A program made the position numbers and the translations under genes. A model generated the notes under the pieces. That model was not told the DNA's origin. It saw only the letters and a program-made list of their open reading frames with translations, and did no database searches. 64,000 nt of DNA from Campylobacter fetus subsp. fetus (GTDB lineage: Bacteria > Campylobacterota > Campylobacteria > Campylobacterales > Campylobacteraceae). Shown here in pieces: positions 29,922 through 40,990 of this stretch. Location: NCBI RefSeq assembly GCF_900475935.1, contig NZ_LS483431.1, positions 558,001 through 622,000 on the forward strand, given 5' to 3'. Position 1 is the first letter of the stretch. Each line of letters begins with the position of its first letter.

Positions 29922-32441
29922 ATGGGTAGAGTAAGCAGCATTAAATTTTTAAAATCCAAAGACGAAGATAGCGTACTTGCTAGCTGTAAAGACGGAGTTT
30001 TAAAGTGCAAAAAAGCCCTTAAAAAGCAGTTTATAAAATTAGGTGGTAGAAGCTTTGGTGCTTATCAAAGCAAAGAGATAGATAAATTTTTTAAATGCGC
30101 TTTTGAGGCTACTAAGATCAGCTATTTTGGTGAATTTGCTCCCGATGATGAGCAGCTTCCTATATCTGTTATAGCGCTTGGAAGTTACGCTTTAAGTGAA
30201 ATGAGCGTTAGAAGTGATATCGATTTTTTTATATCTTATAAAAACGTAGCTGGCTACAATGTAAAAGATATAGTAAAAAGTTATATTAAATTTCTTAAAG
30301 ATATAAATTTAGATATTAATCCGGTATATTATGAGATAGACGAGCTTTTTGATGCTATAAAAGACGATTTAGAACTTAAAACTATGTTTTATCAAGTGCG
30401 TTATGTATGTGCATCAAAGCAGCTTTATAAGATGACTAAAGATAAAATTTTTGAGTTAAAAGAGTATAAAAAAGATGATTTTATTAAATTTCATTTAAGT
30501 AAACTTACTCCATTTGACGAGATTAAATTATTAAGCCAAAAACCAGATATTAAAAACGGCTATGGTGGATTTTATGACTTTAAAAGAGTTTTTTGGCTTT
30601 TAAATTCTGTTGATGAAAATAGTCCAAAGTCGCACGCGCTTAAATTTATAAGTGAAAAAGAGATCAGCGAGTTAAATTTAAGCGTTGATTTTATCAGTTC
30701 GCTAAGATCGGCTTTGCAAATAAGTGGCGGAGATGATGAGCTTAAAAGCGAGTATCTGTCTGAAGTAAGCAGTGTTATGCAGACTAAAGAAAAAAAGATG
30801 CTTAGCGCCGAAGTTTTGCTTATGGTAAAGACTTTATCGTCTATGCATACTATATATATTTACTCAAGATATCTTGCTAAAACTGTTTTTAGAAGATTCT
30901 TTGATAGCGGTTTAAATTTTACTCAAAAAAGAGTTTTAAGACTTGAAAACGGATTTTATAATATAAATGATACTATTTACGCTCCGATTCATAAAAAACC
31001 AAAAGATATATTAAATTTAGTGAGAGATCTTTTGATGCTTCCGGATATTGATTTGAAATTTGATATAGGAGCGATTTTTTACTTAAAACGTACAATTATC
31101 CAAAAAGAGTCCATTGAAAAATCCTTGGTAGAATTCAAAAAATTACTTTATAGAGATAGAAGTTTTGGTATATTAAAAGCACTTTTAGATAGTGAGCTTC
31201 TGTTTTTACTTTTAAAACCTATGGAACATACAAGGCACCTAGCTCAGCTTGACGGGTATCATAAATATAGCGTGGATGAGTATAGTTTACTTGCCTTGTA
31301 TCATCTTGAAAATATCAAAGATAGTTTTATAAAAAGCCTTCATAGCGATCTTTGTGCAGATGGAAAAATCTTGATGAAACTAGTGGCTTTGATGCATGAT
31401 GCTGGAAAAGGATTAGTAGGAGATCATTCAAATATAGGAGCAAATATATTTAGAGCTTATGCAAACAAGATAGGGCTGCCGCAAAAAGCTATAAATATGG
31501 GAGTAAATTTAATAAAAAACCACACTATTATGAATAATATCGCAAATAGAGAAGATATCTATAACCAGCAAGTTATCTTAAATTTTATCTCTCATATAGG
31601 AGAAAAACAAGCTCTTAAGCTGCTTTATATACTTACTTATTGCATAAGTAATGCTACAAATGATGGATTTTACAACTCGTATAATGCAAAGCTCCTTAGA
31701 GAGCTTTATGAAATAGCGTTAAAAAGTTTTGATAATAGCGATGAGAATTTACTTGATGAAGCTGCTAGAAGAGTTAAAAAAGAGAATCTTATAAAAAAAC
31801 AAAAAGAGTTTTTGGAACTATCTAAAGACGAGCAAAATATAATTCTTTCTATATCTTCGAATTTACTTTTTATCAAATACCCGCCAAGCGAGATAATACG
31901 TATATTTTTATGGGCTCAAAACTGCTCTAATATATCAGTTGATATAGAAAATAGAGATAATTTCTGTGTTAAAATCATTGCCAAAAGAGGTTGGAATACA
32001 ACTATGGTTTTAAATAAATTAGCTCATCTCGATCTTGCTTATATGGAGATTTTCGAGCTTTTTGATAGCAAATTTTTTATAAAACTAGAATATAATCAAA
32101 AAGCCGGCGATAGCGAAATGAAAAATATGGAAACTCTCATTATAGGTGCTTTATGTGACAAACAAAAAGCACTTACGAAAAAGCCGCTCATTTTAGAAAA
32201 TGAGGTAAATTTTGATCTAAATCATTCAAAAATTTATGCTAAAATGAATATAAATGCAAAAGACCAAAGAGGGCTTATGGCGTATATTTTAGGCGTGTTT
32301 GAACTTTTTGATATAAAGGTGGCTAATGCCAGAATTCAAACTATAAAAAATAGAACTAGAAATCTATTTTTGATACAAAAAAATGAAAATTTAGAAACAA
32401 AGTATAGTAGTATTATAAATTTAATAACTACCAAAAATTAA
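29922..32441 (+). CDS. glnD: PII uridylyltransferase / uridylyl-removing enzyme
   Basis: An 839-residue GlnD. The nucleotidyltransferase domain has GSYALSEMSVRSDIDFFI (near residue 86, with the Asp pair), the HD domain has MHDAGKGLVGDHS near 491, and a C-terminal ACT-like region (about 770-839, DQRGLMAYILGVFELFDIKV) closes it. It controls nitrogen status by modifying PII. The ATG at 29922 has AAAGGAATAAA upstream and is preferred over the codon at 29895. It lies 10 bp before glmS. No PII gene is visible in this window. Confidence 0.92.
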   Translation: MGRVSSIKFLKSKDEDSVLASCKDGVLKCKKALKKQFIKLGGRSFGAYQSKEIDKFFKCAFEATKISYFGEFAPDDEQLPISVIALGSYALSEMSVRSDIDFFISYKNVAGYNVKDIVKSYIKFLKDINLDINPVYYEIDELFDAIKDDLELKTMFYQVRYVCASKQLYKMTKDKIFELKEYKKDDFIKFHLSKLTPFDEIKLLSQKPDIKNGYGGFYDFKRVFWLLNSVDENSPKSHALKFISEKEISELNLSVDFISSLRSALQISGGDDELKSEYLSEVSSVMQTKEKKMLSAEVLLMVKTLSSMHTIYIYSRYLAKTVFRRFFDSGLNFTQKRVLRLENGFYNINDTIYAPIHKKPKDILNLVRDLLMLPDIDLKFDIGAIFYLKRTIIQKESIEKSLVEFKKLLYRDRSFGILKALLDSELLFLLLKPMEHTRHLAQLDGYHKYSVDEYSLLALYHLENIKDSFIKSLHSDLCADGKILMKLVALMHDAGKGLVGDHSNIGANIFRAYANKIGLPQKAINMGVNLIKNHTIMNNIANREDIYNQQVILNFISHIGEKQALKLLYILTYCISNATNDGFYNSYNAKLLRELYEIALKSFDNSDENLLDEAARRVKKENLIKKQKEFLELSKDEQNIILSISSNLLFIKYPPSEIIRIFLWAQNCSNISVDIENRDNFCVKIIAKRGWNTTMVLNKLAHLDLAYMEIFELFDSKFFIKLEYNQKAGDSEMKNMETLIIGALCDKQKALTKKPLILENEVNFDLNHSKIYAKMNINAKDQRGLMAYILGVFELFDIKVANARIQTIKNRTRNLFLIQKNENLETKYSSIINLITTKN

Positions 32442-32451
32442 AAGGAAATTT

Positions 32452-34269
32452 ATGTGTGGAATAGTAGGTTACATAGGTGATAAAGAGAAAAAAAGTATTA
32501 TTATAAACGGCTTAAAAGAGCTTGAGTATAGAGGTTATGATAGCGCAGGAATGGCTATAATGAGCGGAAATTGCTGCAGTGATATAAACTATTTTAAATC
32601 AGTTGGAAAATTAGAAAATTTGGTAAGTAAAATGGAAAGTTTTACGAGTAAAGAATTTGGCGTGGCAATAGGTCACACTAGATGGGCGACTCACGGCAAA
32701 CCTACAGAGATAAACGCTCATCCGCATATTGGCGAGTATAGTTTTGTCATACACAATGGTATAATCGAAAATTATAAAGAGCTAAAAGACGAGTTAGAAA
32801 CTTTAGGTATTAAATTTATAAGCCAAACAGATACAGAAGTCATCGTTCATCTTTTTGAATACTACAACAAAACTGCTCAAACTCCGTTTGATGCATATAA
32901 AAAGACTATTTCAAGACTAAGAGGAGCTTACGCGACTCTTCTTATCACAAAAGCAGCTTACGGAGAGATATTCTTTGCTAAAAATGCAGCACCTCTTATC
33001 ATAGCAAAAGACGGGGATGAAATATATTTTTCAAGTTCGGATGCTCCTCTTATCGGTCTTGCAAAAGATGCTATGTATCTTGAGGATGGCAGTTTTGGCG
33101 TAGCAAAATTAGGTGAGATAAAGCTTTTTGATAAAGAAGCAAACGAGTTAAACTTAAGCTTTGCACCGCTTCCAAAAGACAAAGGGTATGCCAGAAAAGA
33201 CGGTTTTAGATTTTTTATGGAAAAAGAAATTTACGAGCAAAGTCAAGTCATCACCGAATGTTTGATGGGAAGAGTGGGTGATGATGATATAAATCTTGAT
33301 ATCGATAACTCTATTTTCGATGGTATAGACGAGATAGTATTGTGCGCATGCGGTACTAGTTATCACGCCGCGCTAAGCGCGAGTTATCTATTTGAAAGAG
33401 TAGCAAAGATAAGAGCTAAGGTTGAGGTCGCAAGTGAATTTAGATATAAAGAGCCGCTTTTGCGAAAGAGTTCTTTATTTATAGTAATATCTCAAAGCGG
33501 AGAAACGGCAGATAGTTTAGAAGCCCTTAAAATTGCTAAAAATGCAGGACTTAAAACTATGGCTATTTGTAATGTGGATAATTCAAGCATAGTTAGACTT
33601 GCTAGTGAAGTTATATTGACTCGTGCAGGTATAGAAAAAGGAGTAGCTAGCACTAAAGCGTTTGCTACCCAAGTCATCTGCTTGTGGATGCTGGTTTTAA
33701 AACTAGCAAAATTAAGACAAAGTATAGATACAATCAATCTTCAAAATGAGATAAAAGCGCTTAGAAATATACCTAGTGTTGTGCATTTCGATAGTAGTTT
33801 GCAAGAGAGAATTTATCGATTAGCAAAACACTATTTGCATGGCCATGGATTTTTCTTTATTGGTAGAGATATATTTTATCCTCTTGCTCTTGAAGGGGCT
33901 TTAAAACTAAAAGAGATAAGCTATCTTCACGCGGAGGGTTATCCAGCAGGAGAGATGAAACACGGTCCTATCGCTCTAGCAGATACTGGACTCTATACTA
34001 TCGCTTTGCTTCCAAAAACTTTGCTTTATGAAAAGACTAAATCAAACGTCGAAGAACTAGCCGCAAGAGACGCTTTTATAACAGCTATCAGTCCTGAAGC
34101 TTTTGAACTTAGCGACGATTTTATTCAAACAAATTTATACGATCATCCTATGAGCGAGTTTTTTGAGATGATGATAGTTTTACAGCTTTTTGCGCTTGAA
34201 ATTTCAGTACGTTTAGGAAACGACGTTGATATGCCAAGAAACCTTGCAAAAAGCGTTACTGTCGAGTAA
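32452..34269 (+). CDS. glmS: Glucosamine-6-phosphate synthase
   Basis: GlmS makes glucosamine-6-phosphate from fructose-6-phosphate and glutamine for peptidoglycan and LPS. The 605-residue protein starts MCGIVGYIG (nucleophile Cys2), with GHTRWATHGKPT in the glutaminase domain, and the two SIS domains show CACGTSYHAAL and VISQSGETADS. The C-terminus DMPRNLAKSVTVE is canonical. The Shine-Dalgarno is AAAAGGAAA. I see no ribozyme-like structure upstream. Confidence 0.97.
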   Translation: MCGIVGYIGDKEKKSIIINGLKELEYRGYDSAGMAIMSGNCCSDINYFKSVGKLENLVSKMESFTSKEFGVAIGHTRWATHGKPTEINAHPHIGEYSFVIHNGIIENYKELKDELETLGIKFISQTDTEVIVHLFEYYNKTAQTPFDAYKKTISRLRGAYATLLITKAAYGEIFFAKNAAPLIIAKDGDEIYFSSSDAPLIGLAKDAMYLEDGSFGVAKLGEIKLFDKEANELNLSFAPLPKDKGYARKDGFRFFMEKEIYEQSQVITECLMGRVGDDDINLDIDNSIFDGIDEIVLCACGTSYHAALSASYLFERVAKIRAKVEVASEFRYKEPLLRKSSLFIVISQSGETADSLEALKIAKNAGLKTMAICNVDNSSIVRLASEVILTRAGIEKGVASTKAFATQVICLWMLVLKLAKLRQSIDTINLQNEIKALRNIPSVVHFDSSLQERIYRLAKHYLHGHGFFFIGRDIFYPLALEGALKLKEISYLHAEGYPAGEMKHGPIALADTGLYTIALLPKTLLYEKTKSNVEELAARDAFITAISPEAFELSDDFIQTNLYDHPMSEFFEMMIVLQLFALEISVRLGNDVDMPRNLAKSVTVE

Positions 34270-34348
34270 TTGTTTTAAAAAGCAAGCTGAGTAAATTTAA
34301 ACTATAAGTTAGTTTTTAAATTTAACTAGATATTAAACTTTAAAGCAT

Positions 34349-34354
34349 TATAAT
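34349..34354 (+). promoter_or_regulatory. -10 element of the yedE-like operon
   Basis: A perfect TATAAT at 34349-34354 would start transcription near 34361, which rules out an ATG-like start at 34356 and supports the ATG at 34407. A 5-bp hairpin GTGTC/GACAC lies in the leader at 34369-34383; it is short and may be incidental. Confidence 0.55.
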
Positions 34355-34406
34355 TTTGCCTTTTAAAGGTGTCAGTTGGACACGTTACAAATTTACAAGG
34401 CTTATA

Positions 34407-35624
34407 ATGCTTAATCTTCTTAACTCTTTTAAACAAAAATACATTGTAAATTTTTGGGGTGTCGGCAAGGCTATGATAGCACTTGCTATTTTGAGTGCCG
34501 TTTATTTCGGCATTTTCGGTGGTGTTTGGGCGGTTACTGGTGAGATGACACGCTGGGGCGGCGAGTTTTTAGAGCTTTTTGGTATGGATTTATCAAGTTA
34601 TTCATACTATAAAATGCAAAATTTAAATGGCACTCCGCTTACTCGTTTTGAGGGCATTATGCTTATCGGAATGTTTTTAGGTGCCTCAATTGCTGCTTTT
34701 ATGGCAAATAAAGTTAAATTTAGACTTCCAGTAAGCGGTATTCGTGTATTTCAAGCCATAGTTGGTGGTTTACTTTCTGGATTTGGCGCAAGACTTGCTT
34801 TTGGATGCAATCTAGCTAATTTTTTCACAGGACTTCCGTACTTCTCGCTTCATACTTGGTTATTTGCCGTGTTTATGGTGATAGGAATTTATTGCGCAGT
34901 GCAAGTGGGAAAATTTAAAATTTTTCGTCCGAAAGTCGTGCTGGAGAGATGTGGAGTAAATGGCAAAGGAATAGAACATGACAAAAATAGGGCGAATAGA
35001 CATTTTGCTTATGGCGTTACTATACTTGTGTTTTCTATTATTTGGTTAGTTTATCTTTTTATAAACGTACCGAGCTTCGATCTTAAAGTAAAAGCCAGTA
35101 TTTCGCCGCTTGCCTTGATATTTGGCATCGCTTTTGGTTTTATCATCTCAAAAGGGCAGGTCTGCTTTACTTCTTGTTTTAGAGATCTGTTTTTGTTCGG
35201 TCGCGATACGGCCGCAAAAGGTGCATTTTTTGGTATGATAATAGCAACTTTGATCGTTTTCGTGCTTATGCTAAATGGCTATAACTCTAAAATTATAAGT
35301 TTTAGTCCGGCGGTGGCTATAGGAGCGTTTTTGTTTGGTTTTGGTATCGTTTTTGCAGGAGGCTGCGAGTGCGGCTGGACTTATAGAGCTACTGAGGGGC
35401 AAATGCATTTTATGATAGTAGGTATCTCAAATTTTGTAGGAACTGCTATCTTGGCGCTTAATTACGACCGTTTTCCAGACTGGTTTAAAGACGGCCCGAA
35501 AATAAATTTACTAGATGCTTTCGGCTCTCTTGGAGGTTTGGCCTTAAATTTAAGTCTATTTGTGGTAGCACTCTTGCTGGTCGTCTTTTATAAAAAACGC
35601 TTTTTTGCAAAAGGAGGATACTAA
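34407..35624 (+). CDS. YedE/TsuA-type sulfur-compound membrane transporter
   Basis: A 405-residue, about 10-TM YeeE/YedE protein. Conserved cysteines line up with the TsuA channel: Cys134 in FGCNLANFF, Cys253 in QVCFTSC, and Cys320/322 in GGCECGW. Two half-repeats are visible. TsuA passes thiosulfate; YedE with YedF is linked to selenium or sulfur metabolism. A TusA-like gene overlaps its stop. Start ATG at 34407 with AAGG upstream. Confidence 0.85.
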   Translation: MLNLLNSFKQKYIVNFWGVGKAMIALAILSAVYFGIFGGVWAVTGEMTRWGGEFLELFGMDLSSYSYYKMQNLNGTPLTRFEGIMLIGMFLGASIAAFMANKVKFRLPVSGIRVFQAIVGGLLSGFGARLAFGCNLANFFTGLPYFSLHTWLFAVFMVIGIYCAVQVGKFKIFRPKVVLERCGVNGKGIEHDKNRANRHFAYGVTILVFSIIWLVYLFINVPSFDLKVKASISPLALIFGIAFGFIISKGQVCFTSCFRDLFLFGRDTAAKGAFFGMIIATLIVFVLMLNGYNSKIISFSPAVAIGAFLFGFGIVFAGGCECGWTYRATEGQMHFMIVGISNFVGTAILALNYDRFPDWFKDGPKINLLDAFGSLGGLALNLSLFVVALLLVVFYKKRFFAKGGY

Positions 35625-35860
35625 TGAAAAATTATGAGATAACTTATACTCTTGATATACAAGGCGAGGCTTGTCCTATGCCGGCTGTTGCTACGCTTGA
35701 AGTGTTACCGACTATGAAAAGAGGTGAGGTTTTAGAAGTGCTTTGCGACTGTCCGCAGGCGATAAATTCTATCCCTGTTGATGCGAAAAATCGCGGTTTT
35801 GAAGTTTTATCAGTAGAGCAAGACGGTCCGACTCTTAGATTTATCATAAGAAAACCGTAG
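35624..35860 (+). CDS. TusA/YedF-like sulfurtransferase
   Basis: A 78-residue SirA/TusA-fold protein. The sulfur-carrying cysteine is in LDIQGEACPMPAV (Cys18), in the family motif CPxP, and CDCPQAINSIP follows. Partners of YeeE/YedE (YedF/TsuB) are typically this size and receive persulfide from the transporter. The ATG shares a base with the yedE stop codon and has AAGGAGG upstream. A strong terminator follows. Confidence 0.88.
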   Translation: MKNYEITYTLDIQGEACPMPAVATLEVLPTMKRGEVLEVLCDCPQAINSIPVDAKNRGFEVLSVEQDGPTLRFIIRKP

Positions 35861-35872
35861 ATCGATATGAGC

Positions 35873-35902
35873 AAATTTGGGCTAGTCTTAGCTCAAATTT
35901 TT
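35873..35902 (+). terminator. Rho-independent terminator after the yedE/yedF-like pair
   Basis: Arms 35873-35884 and 35889-35900 pair over 12 bp with one G-U, a 4-nt loop GTCT, and a T run that continues to 35902. It lies 12 bp after the tusA-like stop. Confidence 0.8.
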
Positions 35903-36036
35903 AAATCTAGTAGTGCGGTTTTTGTTTTTAAATTCGCGGTAAGATATTTGTATAAGTATAACGCTGCTTTGTTTTTAACAATTTTATCGCTTTATGCCGG
36001 TTTATTTATTATTTTTTGCATATTTACAATCTGAAC

Positions 36037-36801
36037 TTAGTTTATTTCTCTCATTATATCTAGCCTTTTTAGATAAGGTTCTATCTTTTTTACATTCAAA
36101 TTTTCCGTTGAAGATATGTATCTTATAGAGTTTTTATCTCCGAATTCGCTAACTCCTCCAAGTCTACGTATCATTTGATTTATCGTGCCGTTTACGCCGT
36201 CTATTATGCCGGTTTTGTTTGGTAAAATAGCTCTAAAACTATCTTTAAAATAGTTAAAATGAGTACATCCAAGTACAAGTAAACTGATGTTTGATAGATC
36301 GAATTTAGATATCTCATCTTTCAAGTATTTCAAAACCTCTAGACTGTCAAATTCCATATTTTGCGCAAATTCTACAAGTTTTGGTAAGGCTAAGAGATGC
36401 GTTTTGCTTTCTAAATTTACTTTATGGATTAAATCCGATAATTTATTTCCGCTTATGGTAGCAGGCGTGGCAACTACAAGTATGTCGCCACCAGCATTTA
36501 CTCCTAATTTCACGGCAGGCTCCATTCCTATTATAGGCACTGAAAAACTGCTTCTAAGCTCAGTTATAGCAGCACTAGTCGCTGTATTACACGCTATGAC
36601 TATCATATCTACGCTCAAATTAGTCAAGAATTGAACACAGTTCAAACAAAGGCGGATTATCTCGTCTTTACTTTTTGTGCCATACGGTGCATTTTTGTTG
36701 TCGGCAAAATATATAAACTCCACGCCTCTAAAGCGCTTCAAAGCTTCATTTAAAAGACTAAGGCCGCCGATGCCCGAGTCAAAAATCGCTATTTTCATCA
36801 T
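36037..36801 (-). CDS. murI: Glutamate racemase
   Basis: A 254-residue MurI that makes D-glutamate for peptidoglycan. It has [31 protein letters not shown], the catalytic cysteine in [13 protein letters not shown] and the second in [11 protein letters not shown]. The start is one of two tandem ATGs right after the UbiD-family stop codon, so the two are cotranscribed. The dat gene in this window offers a second route to D-glutamate. Confidence 0.95.
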
Positions 36802-38604
36802 CTATCCAAATATCTCAAATTTTTCAAACAATTCTTCGTCGCGTTCTAAAAGGCCTTTTTTGATGAGGTTTTCTATGACTTCTTTTGAACAGTTTGTCTC
36901 TTTTGGCCAGCCGCGAGTGTAGCCATCGAGCTCAAATTTGCTAGTAGCGTCTATGCAAACAAGCTCGTTGCGTACAAAAATATCGCGCTTTGCATCGATA
37001 TTGTTTGTTATCCTCCAAACAAGCATGTATAGATTTTCAAGCCTTGAGCTAACATCTACGAAAATCAGTATTTTAAAGTGCTCATCAAAAGGTTTAAGCT
37101 CATCAAAAACCTGTTTTACGAGTCTATCTTTGTCAAATTTAACAAAACAAATAGGACTTTTCGTGTCTAAAAAATACTGCTTTAGCTCTAAGATATTTTG
37201 ATTTACGCTTTTAAATTTATATAGAAGTTTGTCGTCACTTATTAAATTTGGTGCGCTTGATGAGTTATCGACACTTGCGTCAATTCCTAGCTTTCCTCCA
37301 AAACAAGCATTTGGACTAGCATGGTCAAGCTGGTCGCAAACACCGCTAGTTATCAACATGCTTTGCGGCGAAAAACGGTTTAAAATATATTTTGTAAGAT
37401 TTGCGTAGTCATCAAGATGAGGTGCACTTGATGGTACAAAAACGGCGTGTTTTACAAAACTCATCTGCCCGACTCCCCAAAATGCGTGCATAAGCTGCGT
37501 AGCGTGAGCAGGATAAAGTGCGTTAAATTTAGCTAAAATTAGATTGTGAAATACCCCGTTTTCAGGCATTTTATAATCAACCAGCTCAGGAGCCGTAGTT
37601 TTTAAAAGCGGTAAAAATATCCGCTCAGTCGCATATCCCATAAATTTATCTTCAAGCGGCGGTTTTCCGACGACTGTTGCGTGGAAAATAGGATTTTTTT
37701 TATGAGTTATTTTCGTAACTTCCATAACGGGGAACGGCTCCACCGGTGTGTAAAATCCTGTATGATCTCCGAATTTTCCTTCGTTTTTTAGTCTATTTGT
37801 ATCTACAAATCCTTCTATGACGTAGTCTGAGTCGTGCGGGATAAAAATGTCGTTTGTGAGAGATTTAACTAGTTTTGCCGGAGTTTTTCTGATGAACCCA
37901 TAAAGCATAAGCTCAAAAATATTTTTTGGAAGCGGGGCTTGACCACACCAAATGTAGAGCGGATCGCCCCCGATTGCTACACTGACCGGCATTTTAAGAC
38001 CTGCTTTTTTGTATTCATGAAAAAAATGAGCGGCGTCTTTGTGAATTTGCCAGTGCATTCCAAGCTCGTTTTTGCTATGTACTTGCAGGCGGTACATACC
38101 TAAATTTTGCGTGTTTGAGTTTAGATCTTTTGTATAAACTTGCCCCATCGTGATAAACGCTCCGCCGTCTTCTTCCCAAGTTTTGAGTATCGGCAGATCA
38201 TATAAATTCGGTTCTTTAAATTCGCACTCTTGGGAGATGCCTTTAGTTTTTAAATGTTTTGGAAATACTGATTTTAGGCTTAAAAGATAGGTAAAAAACT
38301 CTATTTTTTCTTTAAGCGTAGAAGGTTTTGTCGGTTTTAGCAGCTTTTCTATCTCATTTGCTATTTCGTTACTATCTTTTCCGAATATTAAATTTAAAGC
38401 TTTAAAACTTCCAAAAATATTTGTTAAAACAGGATCAAATTTTTTTCCGTTTTTATCGATAGGATTTGTGAAAAGTAGAGCTTTTGAATTATCTTTTTTG
38501 ACTTCTATATAGCTTAGATGAGCTATCTCAATATCTATATCGCAAGGTTTATCTATTATTTTTAAAAGACCATTTTTATCCAATAAATCAATGTATTTTT
38601 GCAT
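36802..38604 (-). CDS. UbiD-family decarboxylase, menaquinone biosynthesis
   Basis: A 600-residue UbiD-type prenylated-FMN decarboxylase. Signatures include VSVAIGGDPLYIWCGQAPLP, EGDFGDHTGFY-like KFGDHTGFYTPVEPFPVMEVTKI, FHATVVGKPPLEDKFMGYATERIFLPLL and GMCDQLDHASPNACFGGKLGIDAS. In epsilonproteobacteria this is the predicted decarboxylase acting after the futalosine steps. It lies directly upstream of murI in a minus-strand pair. Its 5' side faces a 680-bp region before the 16S gene. Confidence 0.85.
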   Translation of the reverse strand: MQKYIDLLDKNGLLKIIDKPCDIDIEIAHLSYIEVKKDNSKALLFTNPIDKNGKKFDPVLTNIFGSFKALNLIFGKDSNEIANEIEKLLKPTKPSTLKEKIEFFTYLLSLKSVFPKHLKTKGISQECEFKEPNLYDLPILKTWEEDGGAFITMGQVYTKDLNSNTQNLGMYRLQVHSKNELGMHWQIHKDAAHFFHEYKKAGLKMPVSVAIGGDPLYIWCGQAPLPKNIFELMLYGFIRKTPAKLVKSLTNDIFIPHDSDYVIEGFVDTNRLKNEGKFGDHTGFYTPVEPFPVMEVTKITHKKNPIFHATVVGKPPLEDKFMGYATERIFLPLLKTTAPELVDYKMPENGVFHNLILAKFNALYPAHATQLMHAFWGVGQMSFVKHAVFVPSSAPHLDDYANLTKYILNRFSPQSMLITSGVCDQLDHASPNACFGGKLGIDASVDNSSSAPNLISDDKLLYKFKSVNQNILELKQYFLDTKSPICFVKFDKDRLVKQVFDELKPFDEHFKILIFVDVSSRLENLYMLVWRITNNIDAKRDIFVRNELVCIDATSKFELDGYTRGWPKETNCSKEVIENLIKKGLLERDEELFEKFEIFG

Positions 38605-38682
38605 ATATCCTAACCTGAAATTTTAAATTATATTAGCAAAAAATAGATTTGTATTAGTTTAAAAATGGTCTTGTTCATCTAT

Positions 38683-38724
38683 TTATTTGGTCTTTATACC
38701 AATCCATTTATTAAAGTCTTTCAT
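38683..38724 (-). CDS. Candidate 13-codon micro-ORF
   Basis: On the minus strand AAAGGAGTTAAAA-ATG starts MKDFNKWIGIKTK and a TAA. The Shine-Dalgarno is strong and well spaced and a -10 plus a Fur-like palindrome lie upstream, so it may be expressed. I do not know a family. It could be a leader peptide, a tiny protein or the stub of a lost gene. No comparison was possible. Confidence 0.35.
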   Translation of the reverse strand: MKDFNKWIGIKTK

Positions 38725-38767
38725 TTTTAACTCCTTTTTATGCTTGATATTGTTTTATTTTACTTTA

Positions 38768-38806
38768 ATTATACTTATATTATTCTTAATAATGAAATCT
38801 ATTATC
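38768..38806 (-). promoter_or_regulatory. -10 and Fur-like palindrome upstream of the micro-ORF
   Basis: On the minus strand a TATAAT lies at 38768-38773. Upstream, 38788-38806 reads AATAATGAAATCTATTATC on the plus strand, which matches about 14 of 19 positions of the classical Fur consensus and has dyad symmetry in its outer six bases. It covers the -35 region, where a repressor would act. Chance is possible in AT-rich DNA. Confidence 0.4.
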
Positions 38807-38835
38807 AATAAAATTTTATATAATTAACTTACTTA

Positions 38836-38844
38836 CCCCCCCCC
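38836..38844. repeat. Homopolymeric C9 tract (intergenic)
   Basis: Nine consecutive C residues in an otherwise AT-rich intergenic stretch. G/C tracts of this length are phase-variable hot spots in Campylobacter. It is not in a gene but lies about 65 bp upstream of the -10 candidates on each strand. Confidence 0.85.
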
Positions 38845-38905
38845 ACTTTTTTCATCTCTCTCAAATTTACTCATAATTTTAAGCCTCCTTTAAGCACTAC
38901 TCTTG

Positions 38906-38911
38906 TATAAT
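38906..38911 (+). promoter_or_regulatory. Candidate -10 for the rRNA operon
   Basis: A TATAAT preceded by TTG at 38903-38905, about 370 bp before the 16S gene and before the 16S processing stem. A clear -35 is not seen. Other AT-rich candidates exist closer to 16S, but they lie inside the processing stem and would truncate it. Confidence 0.4.
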
Positions 38912-39282
38912 TCCAACTCACGAAACGGGAAAGACCTTTTAACTCTTCTAGTTAGAAATCCTTTTTATTTTCGATGTTTTTTAAATTTATAAATGTTAAA
39001 CTATTTTTATAGTCAATCTTTGAAATCTAAACAAGTGATCGATTGAGCCAGAACTAATTTTAAAGTTAGTTCTATATTAGTATAGAGTAATTATATTATC
39101 TTTATACTTATTAATATATAAAAACATTAAAAAGTTTTTTAGATTAAAAACTTCATAATCATTAATTATCTAAAGATCTGTTTTAGCTCTAAGCTAAAAC
39201 ATTAAATTTAGATTGCTTTTGCAATCTTTGTCTTTAGTATTACTTCTTAAGTTTAGCTTGCTAAACTGCTAGAGAAGATTTT
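38912..39282 (+). other. rRNA leader with 16S processing arm and hairpins
   Basis: No gene. The arm 39023-39048 pairs with 40852-40875 downstream of 16S (CTAAACAAGTG with CACTTGTTTAG, then GATTGAGC with GCTCAATC), the expected RNase III stem around 16S. Further hairpins lie at 39050-39073 (AGAACTAA/TTAGTTCT), 39180-39200 (GTTTTAGCT/AGCTAAAAC) and 39210-39227 (AGATTGC/GCAATCT). Confidence 0.7.
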
Positions 39283-40797
<1,515 letters not shown>

Positions 40798-40913
40798 CTA
40801 GAGTACAATACTAGTAAGTCTCACAGCTACTAGTAAAAGAAAGATACGATAGCTCAATCACACTTGTTTAGGTTTGAGGGATTGACAAGTTTTACATTTT
40901 TATTCTATTATTA

Positions 40914-40990
40914 GGGCCTATAGCTCAGCTGGTTAGAGTGCACCCCTGATAAGGGTGAGGTCACAAGTTCAAGTCTTGTTAGGCCCACCA
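40914..40990 (+). tRNA. tRNA-Ile (GAT)
   Basis: A 77-nt cloverleaf in the 16S-23S spacer. Acceptor GGGCCTA pairs with TAGGCCC, the anticodon loop is CTGATAA (GAT) and CCA is encoded. The usual tRNA-Ala partner seen in many Campylobacter spacers is not present here. Confidence 0.95.

Noticed and set aside
32300-32451. A glmS ribozyme upstream of glmS
   Set aside because: The gap to glnD is only 10 bp and no catalytic core sequence is seen; glmS ribozymes are a Gram-positive feature.
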